Shown here piece after piece: positions 45,704-54,200 of a DNA stretch of 64,000 nucleotides. The stretch comes from Nostoc sp. TCL240-02. GTDB lineage: Bacteria; Cyanobacteriota; Cyanobacteriia; Cyanobacteriales; Nostocaceae. Position 1 is the stretch's first letter, and each line of letters begins with the position of its first letter. A model generated the notes under the pieces. The model was not told the origin of the DNA, made no database searches, and worked only from the letters and a program-made list of their open reading frames with translations. The position numbers were made by a program, and so were the translations under genes. Where the stretch lies: contig NZ_CP040094.1 of the NCBI RefSeq assembly GCF_013343235.1, forward strand, positions 3,968,501 to 4,032,500, given 5' to 3'.

Positions 45704-46105
45704 ATGTTGAATGTTCCTGTTTTTGTAATTGCCTATATTCTAAATTTGCTAACAGCAGAGTCTTCTCTTGGCTATCTGTTGGTTAATAAAGATGGTAGCC
45801 TCTTGACTTGGGGTGGAAAGTTGGCAGCTTATGGAATTACTAACCTCCATAAAGGCAAAAATGCAAAAGAGCAAGTTGTTTTTCTAGAAGGGTTACTACC
45901 ATTAGATGATACTTCCATATTTCTACCATTGATCCAAACAGAGTATGGCAGTTGTGTAGATGTTCATATATTACCGACGAAAGAAGCAGATTGGGTATTA
46001 CTGTTAGATAGTAGCTGTGATAGAGATTACCTCTTTCCTATTCAGCAAAAAGCAAATGATTTCAGACTATTACACGAAAAATTAAATAGAAAGTTAAATT
46101 ACTAA
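45704..46105 (+). CDS. Small PAS-like protein, GTPase partner candidate
   Basis: 133 residues; its ATG directly follows the TAA of the GTPase gene, so expression is coupled. The strand-helix pattern GYLLVNKDGSLLTWGGKLAA, then YGITNLHKGKNAKEQVVFLE, VDVHILPTKEADWVLLLDSS is like a PAS domain, ending in a C-terminal helix (QQKANDFRLLHEKLNRKL) that could form a coiled coil. The N-terminal helix MLNVPVFVIAYILNLLTAES is hydrophobic-amphipathic. Related PAS modules occur at the N termini of cyanobacterial cyclases and kinases. A ligand- or GTPase-sensing adaptor is inferred; a roadblock domain is not evident. Confidence 0.7.
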   Translation: MLNVPVFVIAYILNLLTAESSLGYLLVNKDGSLLTWGGKLAAYGITNLHKGKNAKEQVVFLEGLLPLDDTSIFLPLIQTEYGSCVDVHILPTKEADWVLLLDSSCDRDYLFPIQQKANDFRLLHEKLNRKLNY

Positions 46106-46143
46106 CCTAAAGTCAAAATTATTGATTGTATCAGGTTTAACTC

Positions 46144-47268
46144 ATGAATACATCGATCACGAATGATATGCTCACGGCTTTGAACATTCTGGTGTTAGAG
46201 AAAATTGATGCAGGTTTATTTAAAATTATTGGTAATTTACCTGATTGGTTAAATCAATTTTCTTGTAAGATTTTAGCATCAGGAATGAATATCTCAATAC
46301 CGCAGGAAGAGTTTTCTTTTTTAAATAATTTTTTAATTGATGCCGAAAAATTTTGGATGAACAATAATACTAAAAAACTCAGTTCAGGTTTATGGACTGA
46401 AATAGATGCAGATGGACAAGAATATCAATTTAAAGCTTATGCAATTTGTGTGAATAATAGAAAATTTTTATTGATCGAGGCTTTGGAAGATTCTGATCAA
46501 GAACAGCAGTCTGTTCTCCAAAAAGCTAGAGAATATCAATTGATTTATCAGCAATTACTTAAGGATAATCAAAAAAAAGATGTTCTAATTCATTGTCTTA
46601 TCCATGATATAGCAGTAGAATTGAGCGCTATAAACTGCTGTTTTGCACTACTAGAATTTGAAAACTTAACGCCTAAAGGAAAAGAATATTTAGAAACTGG
46701 TATAAAGCAATGTCTAAAACAAGAGATGCTGATTAAAGATATTTTAGATGCTTTTTCTACTGAAGCAGCATTAACAGAAAATTCTCATATCTATATTGAA
46801 GAAGCACCTAATATCTTAAGTTCTATACAAGAGGTAATTGAATTTTCAAAACTGAACTTTGCCCTTAATAATATACAATTACAGCTTGCTACCAATATTG
46901 ATATGACAACAGACTGGACAGTTATGGCAGATAAATCTCGTCTAGATAGAGTGATTTCTAATCTAGTAGAAAATGCTTATAGATATAGTAAACCAGATTC
47001 TATTGTAACTATCGATCTACAACTGGATGGGCAATATATTTTATTTACTATAGATGACTGTGGTTTGGGTGTACTGCCAGAAATGGAAAAGAATTTATTT
47101 CAAAAGTTTTCTCAAGGCAAAGGTAAATCAGGGAGAGCTGGCTTAGGTCTTTATTTTTGTAGAATCACACTTGAATGCTGGGGAGGTATGATTGGTTATT
47201 TACCTCGTCTTGAAGGTGGTTCTAGATTTTGGTTCCGCTTGCCAAGACTAGCATCAGTGATGAGTTAA
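46144..47268 (+). CDS. Sensor histidine kinase closing the GTPase/OmpA cluster
   Basis: 374 residues, no membrane span. Residues ~10-115 are a PAS-like input domain (LEKIDAGLFKIIGNLPDWLN), followed by a linker coiled coil. The H-box is LIHCLIHDIAVELSAI with His154; the N-box SNLVENAYRYSKPDS has Asn273 and Asn277; G1 is DDCGLG and G2 is GRAGLGLYFCRI, all intact. It lies 38 bp after the PAS-like gene on the same strand. No response regulator is adjacent, so the partner is elsewhere or the phosphate acts locally. Its linkage to a GTPase and an OmpA protein is unusual. Confidence 0.87.
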   Translation: MNTSITNDMLTALNILVLEKIDAGLFKIIGNLPDWLNQFSCKILASGMNISIPQEEFSFLNNFLIDAEKFWMNNNTKKLSSGLWTEIDADGQEYQFKAYAICVNNRKFLLIEALEDSDQEQQSVLQKAREYQLIYQQLLKDNQKKDVLIHCLIHDIAVELSAINCCFALLEFENLTPKGKEYLETGIKQCLKQEMLIKDILDAFSTEAALTENSHIYIEEAPNILSSIQEVIEFSKLNFALNNIQLQLATNIDMTTDWTVMADKSRLDRVISNLVENAYRYSKPDSIVTIDLQLDGQYILFTIDDCGLGVLPEMEKNLFQKFSQGKGKSGRAGLGLYFCRITLECWGGMIGYLPRLEGGSRFWFRLPRLASVMS

Positions 47269-47311
47269 GAAGTGTCCCCAGTTAATAATATTAATTACTT
47301 CTAATCGTGTG

Positions 47312-49561
47312 CTACTTCAGATAAATTAGCAAATTCAATCCCGGAATTGTCCGAGAAAGAGTCCACAAAACAAGAGTAATGTAAATTACACCTAAACTCC
47401 ATTCATACCAAGCAAGTGCAGAGATGATGCCTGGTAAGTGTTCGTCTCGCAGGCGAATGTCGTTAAATCCTAATTTCACTAAGTTGTTGAGACTAAAATC
47501 ATAGTAGTTGAGCCAGTTCCAACGGCGATCGCTCAGTAGAGGCATATATCGTTCACGAAATGTCTGATTTCTTGGTATCACTGGTAAACGCCCAATCAAC
47601 AATCGTAACTGGCGAAATGTGCCATCTTCGGTGAAGTAAGAAACGTTCATTAAATCGTGATAACGACCTTGTTGGTAAAGTCGGAGCAATAATACTAGCG
47701 GTACGGGGACAAGAATTATGAAAAGACACCCCAATGTCAGCCAAGGCTGTTGAGCATTGCGAAAGATGGCTAGTAAGCTCAAGAATTCTAAAACGCTAAA
47801 ACTGACTAATATCGCAATGGTTTCGTAGGATGTGGGAATAATTGGTACGGGATGTAGGCGGCGATAGCGATCCACTAACCAAAATAGTAAGCCAAAATAG
47901 GCGATCGCAACTCCTCCCACGCCAAACACTAACCAAAAATTTGTCCCATAGCCACTCAACAACAGCAGTACACTCAATCCCAACCAACTCCAAGCTTGCA
48001 GTAACCACCCACCAATAGAAAGGAGTTCGCCAACAATTAAGCGAGAGCTAAGTTGAGTATATTTTTCTAAATCGATGTCTGCTAAGGTCAATAACTCACT
48101 ACTGTTGCGAAAGGATTTGACTAGACGACGCTGGGCGATCGCTGCGGCTTGAGTTGGAGAAAAACCCAGTTTAATCAAACTTGCAACACTTGCACTATTA
48201 ATATTTGTAGCTGTCAAACGGCGGCTCATTTCTATTAATCGCAGCTGTTGTTTGGTGTATTCCAGTTCATTAGCATCGGCAACTTGTTGTTGCTGACGGA
48301 AATTTTGCCCCAAATTCCGCAAGATATTTTGATTACCTTGCAATGTAGGAATGCAGAACATCTTCCCAATTTGACCGGGATTACCTAATATTTTTGCTTG
48401 GTTAGAGTTAAAAGTTAAACCAGGTACGCTTAGACAAGCTTCTGTAGAAAACCTAGCATCGCTAAAATCTGCTTGGTTGAGAATACTTGCACCTTGTAAA
48501 TTAACTGATTGATTAAACTCTACTTCTCGAAATATAACAGCTTGTTCAAAAGTCGCATCTGCTAAAAGGAGAAACTGATTAAAATTTGCTTTAGTAAACT
48601 GGGCTTGATTGGCAAAGTGGACATCAGAAAAATCAGCATTTTCTTGCCATTGCACACTACTAAATTTAGCCAATTGCTTAAAAGTTGCTTGGTTGAAGTT
48701 AGCAATCTTTTCAAAGATACTCCCCTGAAAATCAGCGAATTCCTGAAATTGGGTTTGTTTAAAATTAGCTTTTTCAAAAAAAATACTGCCCTGAAAATTG
48801 CTTGGTTGCTTAAATTTAGTACCACTAAAGCTGACGGGGCGACCAAACCGGGTTTCAGCCCAATTCGTGGATTGGAGAAAAGTTGCACCTTGAGCATCCA
48901 CAGACTGAAGAAAGAATGTATTAGAGAACTTCATTTCGCCATTGAAGCGAGTTTGCACGAGTTTCAAGACACCACGAAAGACGGCAATTTCACTGGATGG
49001 GGTTGGCTCTCTTCCCAAAAGCGATCGACAATCTTTGGAGTTGGCTAGTGATTCTAGACAAATAAAGCGCAAACGCTCTAGTTCTTCTTTTTCAGTAGCT
49101 GTGAAAATCGGAGCAATAGCTTGCGCGTATAAGGAGGTTCTTAAACCCAAATCGCTGCCCACAAAATCCCCTAAAATTAGGGCATAGCTGAGGTCTAAAC
49201 CCAGAGGTTTTGTACCTAGCTCTTTTCGCAGCATTTGGTAAAAAGCATCACGGAAGCTAGCGTTTTCGGGGCGCAAATCAATCACCATCTTCTGCAAATC
49301 TACCGTAAAATTGCCTTCGCGGAGTGTTGGTGTGCGTAGACGTTCTTGTAATAGTTCCAGCGTTAAAGGTGTACGTTCTGGTTGTGTCTGCGCTGCGAAA
49401 CTAGGTAGGGGGAAGAGGAGAAGAATTAAAAAAACGCAAAGGAACGCGTTTACGAAGCCTCTCGTAGAGAAGGAAAGTGCAGAGGAGCCCAGAGAAAGCA
49501 CTCTGCATACATTTGCGTTTAACCTCTGCGTGCATCCGCGTTTAAAAAATAAATTATGCAA
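47312..49561 (-). CDS. Pentapeptide-repeat membrane protein with HhH-like segment
   Basis: About 749 residues from ATG 49561. The first ~35 residues are read from repeat-like DNA (MHNLFFKRGCTQRLNANVCR...) and probably not native; the likely signal peptide is FVNAFLCVFLILLLFPLPSF ending AA-Q, so the true start may be GTG within VLSLGSS. Residues ~210-400 contain A(N/D)FxxxxF pentapeptide repeats forming a quadrilateral beta-helix; an HhH-like NSASVASLIKLGFSPTQAAA follows at ~460; then four predicted transmembrane helices between ~530 and 640, and one at the C terminus. Function unknown; an envelope structural or regulatory role is inferred. Confidence 0.8.
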   Translation of the reverse strand: MHNLFFKRGCTQRLNANVCRVLSLGSSALSFSTRGFVNAFLCVFLILLLFPLPSFAAQTQPERTPLTLELLQERLRTPTLREGNFTVDLQKMVIDLRPENASFRDAFYQMLRKELGTKPLGLDLSYALILGDFVGSDLGLRTSLYAQAIAPIFTATEKEELERLRFICLESLANSKDCRSLLGREPTPSSEIAVFRGVLKLVQTRFNGEMKFSNTFFLQSVDAQGATFLQSTNWAETRFGRPVSFSGTKFKQPSNFQGSIFFEKANFKQTQFQEFADFQGSIFEKIANFNQATFKQLAKFSSVQWQENADFSDVHFANQAQFTKANFNQFLLLADATFEQAVIFREVEFNQSVNLQGASILNQADFSDARFSTEACLSVPGLTFNSNQAKILGNPGQIGKMFCIPTLQGNQNILRNLGQNFRQQQQVADANELEYTKQQLRLIEMSRRLTATNINSASVASLIKLGFSPTQAAAIAQRRLVKSFRNSSELLTLADIDLEKYTQLSSRLIVGELLSIGGWLLQAWSWLGLSVLLLLSGYGTNFWLVFGVGGVAIAYFGLLFWLVDRYRRLHPVPIIPTSYETIAILVSFSVLEFLSLLAIFRNAQQPWLTLGCLFIILVPVPLVLLLRLYQQGRYHDLMNVSYFTEDGTFRQLRLLIGRLPVIPRNQTFRERYMPLLSDRRWNWLNYYDFSLNNLVKLGFNDIRLRDEHLPGIISALAWYEWSLGVIYITLVLWTLSRTIPGLNLLIYLK
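49443..49473 (-). repeat. Short dispersed repeat, family C, in the 5' end of the pentapeptide gene
   Basis: On the minus strand CTTCTCTACGAGAGGC followed by TTCGTAAACGCG. It matches the family of the 749-776 copy and lies between the first ATG and the hydrophobic signal sequence, so the N-terminal annotation of this gene is repeat-derived and unreliable. Confidence 0.6.
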
Positions 49562-49570
49562 ATTGTTCGA

Positions 49571-50578
49571 TCATTCGTCGCTAATCAGTAGAACAATTTT
49601 ACCCGTCACAGAACCGCTTTCAATTAGTTGGTGAGCCTTAGCCGCTTCTTGCAAAGGAAACTTATGACTAACATGAATTTTTAACTTTCCTTCATCGATC
49701 CAGGTGGCACATTGTTCGAGAATTTCTGCATGGTGCTGGAGGCTGTCTTCCAATCCGAGCAACGCTGGTGTCAGCATTAATTCTAAACCAATGCGGAGAT
49801 TGCGTAATCTTGCAGTTTTCCAAACAGTATTGGCATCTGGTTCGAGAATTGTCACAATATCACCATATACTCGCACTGCGGGGAAAGTTTTGTGAAAGGT
49901 TTCGCCGCCTACGGTATCAAAAGCCAAGTCTACGCCTTCGCCGCCAGTCCAATCTAATACCGCTTGCACAAAGTCTGTTTGTTTGTAAAAAATTATATGA
50001 TCAGCACCGAGTTCTTTGACGAAATTAGCCTTTTCTTCAGTTCCCACTGTGGTAGAAACAGTAGCACCTTTGAGTTTCGCCAATTGAATTGCTACATGAC
50101 CGACACCACCAGCACCCGCATGAATGAAAACCCGTTCCCCAGGTGACAATCGTCCCCGTTCGTATAAAGCTTCCCAGGCGGTAATTAATACTAAAGGCGC
50201 TGCGGCTGCTTCAGCAAAGGAGATAGAGGCAGGTTTACGTGCCACAAACCGCTCATCTACAACAGTATATTCAGCATAATTGCCTTGGTGTGCGCCCAAG
50301 CCGCCATAGCAAAAATATACTTCATCATCTGGACGAAAGCGCTGAACACCAGCACCCACAGCCTCAACTACACCAGCACCATCACATCCTAAAATTGTCG
50401 GCGTGCGATCGGGGTAGAAAGTGCCTCGGCTACGAAGTTTAGTGTCAATGGGGTTAATGCCAGCCGCCACCAAACGCACTAAAAGTTCAGTATTCTCTAC
50501 GGGAACCGCAGGGTTTGGCACTTCCTGTACTTGCAGAACTTCAGGACTGCCAGCTGCTGTCATCAAGACTGCTTTCAC
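49571..50578 (-). CDS. Zinc-independent MDR alcohol dehydrogenase / quinone oxidoreductase
   Basis: A 335-residue medium-chain dehydrogenase. The N-terminal GroES-like domain has GINPIDTKLRSRG and CDGAGVVEAVG; the Rossmann domain has HAGAGGVGHVAIQLAKLKGA (NADPH-binding GxGxxG-type). The structural and catalytic zinc cysteines of true alcohol dehydrogenases are absent, which places it with quinone oxidoreductases (QOR/zeta-crystallin). The start is GTG 50578 with AGGAGGAAAGAATA just upstream, a near-perfect ribosome-binding site. The pentapeptide gene begins 9 bp after its stop on the same strand, so the two may be co-transcribed. Confidence 0.9.
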   Translation of the reverse strand: MKAVLMTAAGSPEVLQVQEVPNPAVPVENTELLVRLVAAGINPIDTKLRSRGTFYPDRTPTILGCDGAGVVEAVGAGVQRFRPDDEVYFCYGGLGAHQGNYAEYTVVDERFVARKPASISFAEAAAAPLVLITAWEALYERGRLSPGERVFIHAGAGGVGHVAIQLAKLKGATVSTTVGTEEKANFVKELGADHIIFYKQTDFVQAVLDWTGGEGVDLAFDTVGGETFHKTFPAVRVYGDIVTILEPDANTVWKTARLRNLRIGLELMLTPALLGLEDSLQHHAEILEQCATWIDEGKLKIHVSHKFPLQEAAKAHQLIESGSVTGKIVLLISDE

Positions 50579-51059
50579 TATTCTTTCCTCCTGGCTTTAG
50601 ATGCACGTTCTTATGCAACTTTAGCGCAAGAGAGTAGACACAAAGTTATGTCTGAAGGAAAACTGCTGTAACTAAGTAAGTTGGCGTGAAAAAACTAAAT
50701 ATGTTACGAAACGTAAATAGGCTTAAAACCCTTACTAATGACCAATGACAGCCTTAGCCAGTTAGCTTCAATTTCGCCGACCTACTTATAAGAGTGTGGA
50801 CTCTAGCGTAGAGGACGTAAATTCACTCGAATAAATCTTAATACTCAGGTAAAAGATAGAATGGTAGGTTTTTTACAGTTTATCTATCGATAGGTACTGG
50901 ATAAAAATTTCCAAGTAGTCTTACTTCCTCCTTCTAAAGACGAGGAAGAGTTCGCCGCCGCAGTACTTCTTACGGTGGAAAGCCTTCTATTGTTTTTCCT
51001 GTAATTCTTTCCTCATTTCTCGGCTCCCTTGCGTCCATCGCCTTTCTCTCCTTTGAGTA
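50579..51059. other. Spacer with a miniature inverted-repeat element
   Basis: 481 bp with no gene. Contains the element at 50673-50790. The ~200 bp before ATG 51060 are AT-rich and should hold the promoter of the secreted beta-helix gene. Confidence 0.5.
50673..50790. mobile_element. Miniature inverted-repeat element A, copy 2
   Basis: Begins TAAGTAAGTTGGCG and ends CGCCGACCTACTTATA, terminal inverted repeats with one or two mismatches. The interior (ACGTAAATAGGCTTAAAACCC, TGACAGCCTTAGCCAGTTAG) matches copy 1 at 32512-32668 without that copy's GC-rich insert. No coding capacity. Confidence 0.72.
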
Positions 51060-52982
51060 ATGATAAAGACTCTACGCTCCCTTCTTTTCTACGCAGCTTT
51101 AACTACTATTGCTTTGGTAGCTGTAGTCACAACTCAGTTAGTAACTACCCAAAAAACTCCTGCGATCGCTAACATTACACCTACCGTTATTCATTCGTTT
51201 AATAGCAGTAATAAGTCCGATGGTTCCACTTCAGACGCAAAATCTGTACAAAACAGCGATGGTAAGCTTTACGGTACGAGGTACGGGGGAGGCGCAAATG
51301 ATAAAGACCTGATTTTTAGGGTTCCTCCTAATGATAGTAATTTCAACCTTTTCAATTTGTTTAGGGAGAAGGATGGTCAAAGGACTAATCCTAAAATTGC
51401 GGCTACCCAATCTACCACGAGCGTGTACGTCTACGTGTCTCCCACGGGAAGCGACACCGGAGGCGATGGATCGCTAGGCAAGCCATTGAGGACGTTGGCG
51501 TATGCAGCAAAACGAGTTCAACCGAATCAAAACTACACGATTTACCTCAACCCAGGTGTCTATAAGGAAACGGAAGCGACGGTACTTCCGCCGGGAGTGA
51601 ATATCGAGGGAGCAGGTGAATCAAGCGTGACTATCACTAGCAACGGTGCGATTCCTGCTCCAGGAATAAACACAGGTAGCACCGACTGGAGTCTTTTGCA
51701 TTATGGAAGTATTATTCAGCTTGTCTCGCCTAGTTACTCCGGCTCGAGCCCTAGGTACGGGGCTCCTTCCGAGATGATTGAGGCTACAGACGGCAATCAG
51801 GCCTTAAGCGGCTTCACCATAGATGGGAACAGCAAGGCCATCAAAGCCGGTGTCTGGGTGGAAAATCGTAATAACGTGACTATGCATAATGTCACGTTCA
51901 AAGATTTCCAGCACAGCGGTGCAGTTTTTACCCGTGGCAATATGTGGTGGTTTGTCCCGCTTCCAGACGGAAAGTGGATGAAGAACACAACGATATATGA
52001 TTGCAAGTTTATTAACTCCGCAGCGGATGGAGTATCGGGAGGATCTACCGGTAACTTGAGACTTGGAGGGCTGGATGGCGCTGACATCTACAACATTACT
52101 ATCCGAGAAAATAAAGGATACGGCATCAAGTTCATGCATGTAGGTCATATACGTAACGTGAAGATTCACGATTGCGACATCCAGGTTCCGGAAGTTGATT
52201 CCCAGTGGAGCGAGGATGCTTCCATTGAACTTTGGAATTTGAGTTATGGAAACGAAATCTACAACGTTACCTGTAATACGTGGTTATCGATGGTTAATCA
52301 TGCAGTAATGAATGATTACCAGCCGACAGCTACACACCCAAGCAATCTCAAGATGCGAAACGTAAGAATAAAAGATATTGACGGACAGAGTGTTAAGGAG
52401 TCAATTGAGGTTGCCTTGAGTGGAGTTGAGATATCCGACTCCTACTTTCAGGATAAGGGCTTCGGTATTGCGATCTGGGGAGGGAAAGCATGGGGCGGGA
52501 GTATAGAAAATCACAACATTAACATCCACAATAATATTTTCGCAAATGTTGCTCGTAAAGTTCAATTTGGTTTCGGGAACAGTGCTGCCGTCTTCATTCC
52601 CGATTCAGCTTCCAACATCCAGATTCACAACAACGTGTTCGATACCTTAGGGAATAGCCTACAGCTCGACTCCGCAGACAAAATATCGATCAAAAATAAT
52701 GTGTTCTTGAACTCTCAAGGAGACGATGTGCAAGGAGGTAACAACATTGCTTTCACTAATAATCTCCGCAGGAATACGAACCCAGCAAAACCAACTTGGC
52801 AGATCCGATTCGCGGTTAATGCGACAAACATCCAGGGCGATCCAAGATTTACAGGTACGGGCGATCGTTGGAACTCTTACTACAAGTCGGCTTCGTCACG
52901 CAGTCTTGTGGTGGATAGAGGAACTAATGTAGGACTTCCTTACTCTGGTTCGGCACCTGACATCGGTCGATGGGAGTGGTAA
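51060..52982 (+). CDS. Secreted right-handed beta-helix protein with N-terminal GloVer-type repeat
   Basis: 640 residues. An uncleaved or signal-type helix (LLFYAALTTIALVAVVTTQL) at residues 7-30 suggests export. Residues ~42-105 (IHSFNSSNKSDGSTSDAKSV, then GKLYGTRYGGGANDKDLIFR) match the single-unit pattern of the TIGR03803/GloVer tandem repeat, usually present in many copies; here about one and a half. From ~122 (VYVSPTGSDTGGDGSLGKPL) to the C terminus is a DUF1565/pectate-lyase-like parallel beta-helix with many NxxI/HNN turns. The gene is notably more GC-rich, and its codons are less cyanobacterial than the neighbours', suggesting transfer. Polysaccharide binding or cleavage is plausible; no catalytic site is proven. 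Confidence 0.82.
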   Translation: MIKTLRSLLFYAALTTIALVAVVTTQLVTTQKTPAIANITPTVIHSFNSSNKSDGSTSDAKSVQNSDGKLYGTRYGGGANDKDLIFRVPPNDSNFNLFNLFREKDGQRTNPKIAATQSTTSVYVYVSPTGSDTGGDGSLGKPLRTLAYAAKRVQPNQNYTIYLNPGVYKETEATVLPPGVNIEGAGESSVTITSNGAIPAPGINTGSTDWSLLHYGSIIQLVSPSYSGSSPRYGAPSEMIEATDGNQALSGFTIDGNSKAIKAGVWVENRNNVTMHNVTFKDFQHSGAVFTRGNMWWFVPLPDGKWMKNTTIYDCKFINSAADGVSGGSTGNLRLGGLDGADIYNITIRENKGYGIKFMHVGHIRNVKIHDCDIQVPEVDSQWSEDASIELWNLSYGNEIYNVTCNTWLSMVNHAVMNDYQPTATHPSNLKMRNVRIKDIDGQSVKESIEVALSGVEISDSYFQDKGFGIAIWGGKAWGGSIENHNINIHNNIFANVARKVQFGFGNSAAVFIPDSASNIQIHNNVFDTLGNSLQLDSADKISIKNNVFLNSQGDDVQGGNNIAFTNNLRRNTNPAKPTWQIRFAVNATNIQGDPRFTGTGDRWNSYYKSASSRSLVVDRGTNVGLPYSGSAPDIGRWEW

Positions 52983-53028
52983 CAATACTAGTTGGGTTTT
53001 GGGGGAAAGGGAAAAGGTTAAAAGGGAA
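52983..53028. mobile_element. Solo left end of inverted-repeat element B
   Basis: CAATACTAGTTGGGTTTTGG plus the GGGGAAAGGGAAAAGG tract corresponds to the left part of the 33347-33465 element; no right terminal repeat follows, so it is a fragment one base beyond the beta-helix stop codon. Confidence 0.55.
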
Positions 53029-53029
53029 A

Positions 53030-53060
53030 AAAACCGCGAAACATTATGTTTCACGGTTTT
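53030..53060. terminator. Bidirectional terminator between convergent genes
   Basis: Stem AAAACCGCGAAACAT (53030-53044) with ATGTTTCACGGTTTT (53046-53060), 14 of 15 paired, flanked by A-run and T-run so that a U-tract follows on either strand. It lies between the convergent beta-helix and arsS genes. Confidence 0.72.
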
Positions 53061-53158
53061 CAGTGTGGTGTAAGGAGCTTAACTAAATCTCATCATAAAG
53101 TAACAGCCGAACAACAACGCACTGGTAACAATTTTGGTAACAGACTTTTTTAACGGCT

Positions 53159-54148
53159 TTAGAGCAAAGCACCACCACAACTAGAACCACACCCAGCAGT
53201 ACAACCATAGCAATAAGCAGCAGTTTGGATCTCACTAATTAGGTCTAGACTGCCAGCTTCTAGCAATTTGCTAACTGTTAGCGGTTCAGAATTACCAGTT
53301 TTTGCAGGCAAATTCATCATCTGGTTAAAGTCACAATCATATACATTTCCTAGATAGTCAATTGAAAGTTGATCGCGGCACATCAAATGTTCAACTGTGC
53401 CAGGATTAAAATTTGACTCTAAAAACTGCAAATAGTTATTGTGTAGTTTTCTCCGTTCTAAATGTATTTTGGTTCTACCAACTGGTAGGTTGATAATGGT
53501 GAAGAGGTTGTTAAATACAATATTAAAATGTTCTTGCAAGAACATTTTGTAATCTTCTTCTAGGTTAGTCTGTTCGGGAGCTAAGGAGAATTGTTCAGTA
53601 GTCGGTAACTGGGGATTAAATACCAAGTCTAAAATTAAATTTTTCTCTTTGCCATAGCCGAGTTTATTAAGCCATTGCAAAGCTTTGACTGAACTATCAA
53701 AAACGCCAGAACCGCGCATTTTATCAACATTATCTGCTAAATAGCATGGTAGTGAAGCCACAACTCTTATTTGGTGTTGAGCAAAATATTCTGGTAAATC
53801 AGCAAATCCATCTTCAAAATAAATAGTCAAATTAGACCGGACAATCACTTGCTTGCTGGTTGCTCTTGCTGCTTCTACTAATGGCTTAAATCCATAATTC
53901 ATTTCTGGTGCGCCACCAGTCAAATCCACAATTTTAATTTCGGGAAATTTATGGATTAGCGAAATCAATTGTTCGCAAACTTCAGGAGAAAGTTCTTCTG
54001 TACGTTTTGGCCCAGCTTCGACATGACAGTGTGTACAGGCAAGGTTACAACGCTTACCTAGATTAATTTGTAAAATAGCAATCCCCTTTTTTGTCAAAGG
54101 GAAATTTAGTTTATTTTTAAATGGTGTAACTTTTGATTGAGTTTGCAT
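53159..54148 (-). CDS. arsS: Arsenosugar biosynthesis radical SAM protein ArsS
   Basis: 329 residues. CNLACTHCHVEAG holds the CxxxCxxC motif (Cys34, Cys38, Cys41) for the [4Fe-4S] cluster that cleaves S-adenosylmethionine; DLTGGAPEMN is the GGE-like segment. The C-terminal DUF3641 domain ends with a Cys-rich tail (AAYCYGCTAGCGSSCGG). ArsS transfers the 5'-deoxyadenosyl group to dimethylarsenite on the way to arsenosugars. It is the last gene of an arsM-pit-arsS set on one strand, the arrangement known from Nostoc-type cyanobacteria. Confidence 0.93.
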   Translation of the reverse strand: MQTQSKVTPFKNKLNFPLTKKGIAILQINLGKRCNLACTHCHVEAGPKRTEELSPEVCEQLISLIHKFPEIKIVDLTGGAPEMNYGFKPLVEAARATSKQVIVRSNLTIYFEDGFADLPEYFAQHQIRVVASLPCYLADNVDKMRGSGVFDSSVKALQWLNKLGYGKEKNLILDLVFNPQLPTTEQFSLAPEQTNLEEDYKMFLQEHFNIVFNNLFTIINLPVGRTKIHLERRKLHNNYLQFLESNFNPGTVEHLMCRDQLSIDYLGNVYDCDFNQMMNLPAKTGNSEPLTVSKLLEAGSLDLISEIQTAAYCYGCTAGCGSSCGGALL

Positions 54149-54200
54149 TAGCTACTATCCCTTAAATATGGCAAATATGACAAAAATTTATTCAATTTTT

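Noticed and set aside
45704..46105. Roadblock/LC7 (MglB-like) partner of the GTPase
   Set aside because: The size would fit, but the strand order and the LLVNKDGSLLTW segment look more like a PAS domain; no roadblock signature is seen.
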